From the NCBI GenBank assembly GCA_903907865.1, contig CAIVPR010000158.1, positions 33,594 to 97,593 of the forward strand: a stretch of 64,000 nt of DNA. Reading direction: 5' to 3'. The translations under genes were made by a program, and so were the position numbers. Source of the stretch: an uncultured Acidobacteriia bacterium. GTDB lineage: Bacteria; Acidobacteriota; Terriglobia; Bryobacterales; Bryobacteraceae. Under the pieces are notes generated by a model. That model did no database searches, had not been told where the DNA came from, and saw only the letters and a program-made list of their open reading frames with translations. This document shows, piece after piece, positions 59,782-64,000 of the stretch (position 1 is the stretch's first letter; each line of letters starts with the position of its first letter).

Positions 59782-61014
59782 GTGGATCAAACAATACCGG
59801 ATCAAAACCAAGTCGCAACGCGTTTCAGAATCGAAAAACTAGTCTACGGCGGCGAAGGGCTCAGCCGTATCGACGGCGAGGTCGTTTTCACGCCCTTCGT
59901 CCTCCCGGGCGAGGAGGTCGAAGCCGTTCGCTCCGGCAAGAAGCACCAAGCCCAGAGGGCCAAGGTCGTCAATCTCGTCGAGCCCTCGGTCGACCGCGTC
60001 ACCCCCGAGTGCGGCTACTTCCGGAAGTGCGGCGGTTGCCAGTACCAACATGCGTCCTACGCCGCGCAGTTGCGCCACAAGCGCGAAATCCTCGCCGAGA
60101 CCTTCCGCCGCGTGGGTCGTTTCGAATTCGACCCCGAGCGGATCGCCGTTGAATCGGCCGAGCCGTTCGGCTACCGCAACCGCGTCCAGCTGCATTTCCA
60201 CGATGGCAAAGTCGGCTACCGAGCCATGGGCTCGCACAGCCTCGTGCCCGTGGAAACCTGCTCCGTCGCGTCGCCATTGATCAACGAGGTGTTGGACAAG
60301 CTGAACCACATGGTCGGCGACCGCCGCTGGCCCGGATTCGTGGAGTCCATCGAAATCTTCACCAACGAGACCGGCGTGCAATGGAACATCGCCGAATCGA
60401 CCCGCCCGGTTGCCAAGCACTTCTTCGACTGGCTCCGGCAGCACGTACCGGAAACGGTGCCGGGACCACTCGACTACACCGTCAACGGAGATGTTTTCAC
60501 GGTCAGCGGCACGTCGTTCTTCCAAGTAAACCGATACTTGGCCCCGCGTTTGGCGCAGTTGGCCATCGGGGACGCGCAGGGCGGCACCGCGTGGGACCTC
60601 TATGCGGGAGTCGGCCTGTTTTCGTTGCCGTTGGCGCGGCGTTTTGAGAAGGTGACGGCTGTGGAGTCGGGTCGCGGAGCAACAGGCGACTTGGAACGCA
60701 ACGCGGCGCGCGCCGGCCTCCCCATCAACTGTGTTCGGCAATCGACCGAGCCGTTCTTGTTCGAAAGCGGAGGGACGCCCGACTTCATTCTGGCCGATCC
60801 GCCTCGCGCCGGCCTCGAAAAGGGTGCGACTGGCAGGCTATTGGAGATCGGTGCACCGAACGTGGTCATCGTGGCCTGCGACCCTGCAACATTGGCGCGA
60901 GACCTCGCGGCCCTGCAGACGGGCTATGAGATCGAGTCGGTGACCTTGGTGGACCTGTTTCCACAGACGTTCCACATCGAGACCATCACCAAGCTGCGAA
61001 AACGCGGCGCATAG
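59782..61014 (+). CDS. rlmD: 23S rRNA (uracil-5-)-methyltransferase RlmD-like
   Basis: 410 residues from GTG 59782. A TRAM-like N-terminus (EKLVYGGEGLSRIDGEVVFT) is followed by the iron-sulfur cysteines in CGYFRKCGGCQYQH, the SAM site WDLYAGVGLFSLPLARRF, DFILADPPRAGLEKG and the catalytic cysteine in IVACDPATLARD. It methylates a uridine of 23S rRNA or tRNA (RlmD/RlmC/TrmA group); which one is not certain. It follows the SDR by 22 bases. Confidence 0.92.
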   Translation: MDQTIPDQNQVATRFRIEKLVYGGEGLSRIDGEVVFTPFVLPGEEVEAVRSGKKHQAQRAKVVNLVEPSVDRVTPECGYFRKCGGCQYQHASYAAQLRHKREILAETFRRVGRFEFDPERIAVESAEPFGYRNRVQLHFHDGKVGYRAMGSHSLVPVETCSVASPLINEVLDKLNHMVGDRRWPGFVESIEIFTNETGVQWNIAESTRPVAKHFFDWLRQHVPETVPGPLDYTVNGDVFTVSGTSFFQVNRYLAPRLAQLAIGDAQGGTAWDLYAGVGLFSLPLARRFEKVTAVESGRGATGDLERNAARAGLPINCVRQSTEPFLFESGGTPDFILADPPRAGLEKGATGRLLEIGAPNVVIVACDPATLARDLAALQTGYEIESVTLVDLFPQTFHIETITKLRKRGA

Positions 61015-61037
61015 CTCCAACAAACGCTCCTTTGGCG

Positions 61038-61778
61038 TTACCGCCCCACGGCCAGCCGGTACCCCAACGCGGAGGGCAGCCCCGCCGCCAGGATCTTCTC
61101 CAAGACGACGGTGTAGTCATAGCTCACCCGGCACAGCCGTACAATCCGTGCATCCGATTCGTACACCGCCCATGCGGCGCGCGGGTCGGAATCCCGCGGC
61201 TGACCGACCGATCCCGGGTTGATCAAGTACTTCGAATCGTCGCAAAGCGCCAGTACTGTCGAGCCATACCCTGGCAGCGGAGCCCCCAGCGCGCGTATCC
61301 TGTCCCCGCTCCACAGGAAGCCGCCTTGAAGATGTGTATGGCCGAAGAACGTCAATCGACTGGTCAAAAACGGTCGCTGGGGGTAGGCTTCGGCCACCGA
61401 AAACACATACTCATCCTCGTCGGACGGGGAACCGTGCGCGAGTTGGAAACCGTCCACCGTCAGAGGACCCTTCGGCAGCCCGCGGAGCCACTCCGCATTC
61501 GGCTCGGTCAGGTGCGACATCGTCCAGATGCTGCCCGCCTGGGCCAACGGAGTGAACTCGTGAACGCTGGCCATGCCGCAACACGCGCGGTCATGGTTGC
61601 CCCGGACCGTGCTTGCCACCGATTCCCGGGCCCACTCGACAACGCGGTTGGGGTCGGGCCCGTAGCCAACAAGGTCGCCGCAACAGACAATCTGGTCGTA
61701 CGTCCCCTCGGAAGCCTGCAGCACAGCCTGCAGCGCCTCCCAATTGCCGTGGATGTCGCTCAGTATCAGGTATCGCAA
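61038..61778 (-). CDS. Metallophosphoesterase (YfcE-like)
   Basis: 246 residues. The binuclear-metal motifs are in order: MRYLILSDIHGNWEALQAVL, IVCCGDLVGYGPDP, STVRGNHDRACC, FQLAHGSP and LTFFGHTHLQGGF, ending LINPGSVGQPRDSDPRAAWA. It is a soluble phosphodiesterase or phosphatase of unknown substrate. It lies one base after the stop of the second metallophosphoesterase, so the two are probably co-transcribed. Confidence 0.93.
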   Translation of the reverse strand: MRYLILSDIHGNWEALQAVLQASEGTYDQIVCCGDLVGYGPDPNRVVEWARESVASTVRGNHDRACCGMASVHEFTPLAQAGSIWTMSHLTEPNAEWLRGLPKGPLTVDGFQLAHGSPSDEDEYVFSVAEAYPQRPFLTSRLTFFGHTHLQGGFLWSGDRIRALGAPLPGYGSTVLALCDDSKYLINPGSVGQPRDSDPRAAWAVYESDARIVRLCRVSYDYTVVLEKILAAGLPSALGYRLAVGR

Positions 61779-61779
61779 G

Positions 61780-62949
61780 CTAGGCCCGCCGCAATCGCAT
61801 CAATGTGATTTCGGGTGGCGCGCCGAGCCGGACCGGCATCCCGATGGTGCCGATTCCGTTGTTGACGTAGCAGGTCCGCCCGTCCAACCGGTACATTCCG
61901 CGAACGTAGGGTGTAAAGAAGCGGGCGAAATTCAAAGTCTTGGAGACGATCTCCACTGTGACCTGGCCGCCGTGGGTGTGGCCGGAAATGACGGCATCGA
62001 AGCCGGTCCGCACCGCGGTGGGAAACACGTCGGGGTTGTGTGACAACAGGATGTTGGAAGCCCCGGGAACGATCAGATGGCTAGTGCCGTCCAAGTACCC
62101 GTCGCGCTTGGCAAAGCGTTGGAAATCGACACCCGCGATGTTCAACACTCCCTTGCCCCACCGCAGTTGCCTCGCTTCCTTCCGGAGGAAATCCACACCC
62201 AGGCGCCGACCCTCGCGTGCCGTGTACTCCTCGCACTCGGCGTACATTTCATGGTTGCCGAGGCATCCGAGGACGCCGGCTTCCGCTCGCAGCCTCGAAA
62301 GTTGGCGCAAAACGTCGTCCAACGGGTCGCCCGCCTCTGAAATCAGGTCCCCGGTCATCAATGTCAATTGGGGACGCAACTCGTTGGTCATGTCAATGAC
62401 CCGGGCGCACTCACGGATGCTAAGGTACTGGCTGACATGCAGGTCGCTGATCTGGGCCACCCGGAGACCGGCCAAATCGGGGTGCAGGCCGGGAACGGGC
62501 AGGTCGATCTCGCTGACTTGGAAGGCCGACCGCTCGATGAACGTGCCGTAACCGACAGCCACGAACGGCGCGGCAATGCATGTGCCAACCGCCGCCTTCA
62601 GCGCCAAGCGCCGGTCCGTCGAGTGCCTTTCAACAACGGGCCGCCACAACAACCATGCGAGAAGCGCGAGTCCGGAGACGAAACTCCATACAATCTCCAC
62701 CCCCACCGTGGTACTGCGGATAACCGGGGGCAGATGCGAGGCGCGGAAGCGGTCTGTGAAGAGTTCGAGCGCAACGCCAATCGCGGTCAGGCACCAGATG
62801 CCTTGGAGGAGGAATCGGGCCACCCGAAAGACCCAAGGCCGGAGCCGGGGCTTGGCATCCCGGAAAAAGCACCACCCCACCCCCAGTTGGGAGAGAATCG
62901 CTCCAGTTGCAACAAAGATATCTCCCGTTCGGGGGCTCTGCCAGACCAT
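61780..62949 (-). CDS. Membrane-anchored metallophosphoesterase
   Basis: 389 residues from ATG 62949; the longer frame overlaps the sigma factor gene. Four N-terminal hydrophobic helices (DIFVATGAILSQLGVGWCFF, RFLLQGIWCLTAIGVALELF, VEIVWSFVSGLALLAWLLWR, KAAVGTCIAAPFVAVGYGTF) precede the catalytic domain: LRVAQISDLHVSQYLSI, LTLMTGDLISE, GVLGCLGNHEMYAE, DAVISGHTHGGQV. This matches the YkuE/YaeI type of membrane metallophosphoesterase. Metals bind through the Asp/His motifs. It lies directly downstream of the sigma factor gene. Confidence 0.92.
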   Translation of the reverse strand: MVWQSPRTGDIFVATGAILSQLGVGWCFFRDAKPRLRPWVFRVARFLLQGIWCLTAIGVALELFTDRFRASHLPPVIRSTTVGVEIVWSFVSGLALLAWLLWRPVVERHSTDRRLALKAAVGTCIAAPFVAVGYGTFIERSAFQVSEIDLPVPGLHPDLAGLRVAQISDLHVSQYLSIRECARVIDMTNELRPQLTLMTGDLISEAGDPLDDVLRQLSRLRAEAGVLGCLGNHEMYAECEEYTAREGRRLGVDFLRKEARQLRWGKGVLNIAGVDFQRFAKRDGYLDGTSHLIVPGASNILLSHNPDVFPTAVRTGFDAVISGHTHGGQVTVEIVSKTLNFARFFTPYVRGMYRLDGRTCYVNNGIGTIGMPVRLGAPPEITLMRLRRA

Positions 62950-62987
62950 TCGGACGCCAGTACGATTGTATCCGGCACCCGGTGCCG

Positions 62988-63929
62988 CTACCCCTCTTCG
63001 AGAAACGTCTTCAACCGATAACTGCGGCTCGGATGGCGCAACTTCCGCAACGCCTTCGCCTCGATCTGCCGGATGCGTTCGCGCGTCACCGCGAAATCCT
63101 GTCCGACCTCCTCCAACGTGTGCTCGTTGCCGTCCTCCAGGCCAAAACGCAGCCGGATGATCTTCTCCTCGCGGGGAGACAGGCTCTTCAGCACCTCCGC
63201 AGTCTGCTCGTGCAGGTTCACGTTGAGCAATTGGTCCGAGGGTGACGCGCGCAACGGGTCCACGATGAAGTCTCCAAGGTGCGAATCGTCCTCCTCGCCA
63301 ACCGGTGTTTCGAGCGACACCGGTTCCTGCGCCACCCGCAGGATTCGCCGAACCTTGTGGACGGGGAGTTCCATCCGCTCCGCCAATTCCTCGTTGGTCG
63401 GTTCGCGCCCAAATTCCTGGAGCAGGGCGCGCGACGTACGAACGAGCTTGTTGATCGTCTCGATCATGTGGACGGGAATCCGGATGGTGCGGGCCTGGTC
63501 CGCGATGGCGCGCGTTATCGCCTGCCGGACCCACCAGGTGGCGTAGGTCGAAAACTTGTAGCCCCGCCGGTACTCAAACTTCTCCACCGCTTTCATCAAC
63601 CCGATATTGCCCTCCTGGATCAAGTCCAGGAACTGCAGGCCGCGGTTGTTGTACCGTTTGGCGATGCTCACCACCAGCCGGAGGTTGGCCTGGATCAACT
63701 CCTGGCGCGCCGTCTCGGCGATCCGGTCGAAGCGGTCCACTACAGAATTGTAGTGTTTAATCGCGGCAGCGGTAGTTCCGTGCTTCTCGCCCAAAGCTTC
63801 AACCGCATCCTGCGCCTGCCGCGCATCACGCCGCGACTGCGCCTGGGCCTTTTGGAGCTGGGCCCTCTGTGTCAAGCTTGATGAGTCAGCCTGTGTGACA
63901 AGGATTAGAGTGCAGGGCGGGAAAGGCAA
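62988..63929 (-). CDS. rpoD: Sigma-70 family RNA polymerase sigma factor (RpoD-like, short N-terminus)
   Basis: Up to 313 residues from TTG 63929; no in-frame ATG lies before region 2. Region 2 ([40 protein letters not shown]), region 3 ([40 protein letters not shown]) and region 4 ([38 protein letters not shown]) match the housekeeping sigma factor closely. Region 1.1 and a clear region 1.2 are missing. Two TGA codons stand immediately upstream of the TTG in frame, and other frames do not restore region 1.2. It may be a group-2 factor or an rpoD broken near its N-terminus. Confidence 0.85.
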   Translation of the reverse strand: MPFPPCTLILVTQADSSSLTQRAQLQKAQAQSRRDARQAQDAVEALGEKHGTTAAAIKHYNSVVDRFDRIAETARQELIQANLRLVVSIAKRYNNRGLQFLDLIQEGNIGLMKAVEKFEYRRGYKFSTYATWWVRQAITRAIADQARTIRIPVHMIETINKLVRTSRALLQEFGREPTNEELAERMELPVHKVRRILRVAQEPVSLETPVGEEDDSHLGDFIVDPLRASPSDQLLNVNLHEQTAEVLKSLSPREEKIIRLRFGLEDGNEHTLEEVGQDFAVTRERIRQIEAKALRKLRHPSRSYRLKTFLEEG

Positions 63930-64000
63930 ACCTCATCATGACGACAAACGGTTTTACAAGCCCGATCCCGGCTCGGACAGGTTATACGGGGATCATCGAC

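Overview
The window looks like a chromosome piece from an acidobacterium of the Solibacter/Bryobacter group (order Bryobacterales). The GC content is high. A secreted S53 protease ends in the TIGR03437-type domain typical of that group. Other markers of the group are a broken copy of the AANRQNAQKSTGP family, a membrane-fused spermidine-synthase-like protein and a YCF48-type propeller. The placement is inferred from gene families only.

Layout. 1-2134: a peptide-modification style cassette on both strands, with an HPr-kinase-like ATPase (cut by the window edge), an S24/S26 peptidase, a PF14907-type nucleotidyltransferase and an unannotated 57-residue peptide. 2129-3985: a P1B-type metal ATPase. 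4058-10400: a reduced type III-A (Csm) CRISPR effector locus with a degenerate Cas10, then csm2, csm3, csm4 and csm5. It is split by an antisense DUF2442 gene and a ruined DUF4160 gene. No CRISPR array, cas6, cas1/cas2 or CARF gene is visible. 10760-12571: an SmtB-like metalloregulator and an outer-membrane porin. 12793-18240: rpmB, a cupin, an F420-type NADP oxidoreductase and a 1249-residue S53 protease.

18360-25640 is an erosion zone. It holds a nonsense-interrupted repeat-family gene, a frameshifted beta-propeller gene, a frameshifted DUF1254/DUF1214 gene, an Rpn-type nuclease gene followed by two stand-alone tandem copies of its C-terminal half, and an inverted partial duplicate of the neighbouring zinc-ribbon/ankyrin gene. 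27.2-33.8 kb carries a spermidine-synthase-like fusion, an ArsC-like protein, a HicAB toxin-antitoxin pair, an aldo/keto reductase, a secreted TIM-barrel protein and an envelope protein.

33.9-48.4 kb is mostly core: flagellin with a sigma-28-like promoter, ThiD, a secreted matrixin, FliA, tRNA-Ala(CGC), a methyltransferase, TatC and TatA/B with unusual extensions, DprA, TopA and a molybdopterin-binding-like protein. 48.5-51.9 kb is a PspA membrane-stress operon (YbjN-like, PspA, DUF4178, lipoprotein). 52.1-64 kb holds a YCF48-like protein, a GAF protein, an MPN-like membrane protein, a MenC-type enolase-superfamily enzyme, two transporters, an SDR, an RlmD-type rRNA methyltransferase, two metallophosphoesterases and a sigma-70 factor.

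The strongest candidate for something unusual is the Csm locus. Its Cas10 has lost both the HD nuclease and the GGDD cyclase motif, while Csm3 keeps its RNA-cutting aspartate. Csm2 has a long Gly/Arg/Asp-rich tail, and Csm4 has an acidic hexapeptide-repeat tail with an in-frame amber codon. The Rpn locus with separate C-terminal copies is the second candidate.
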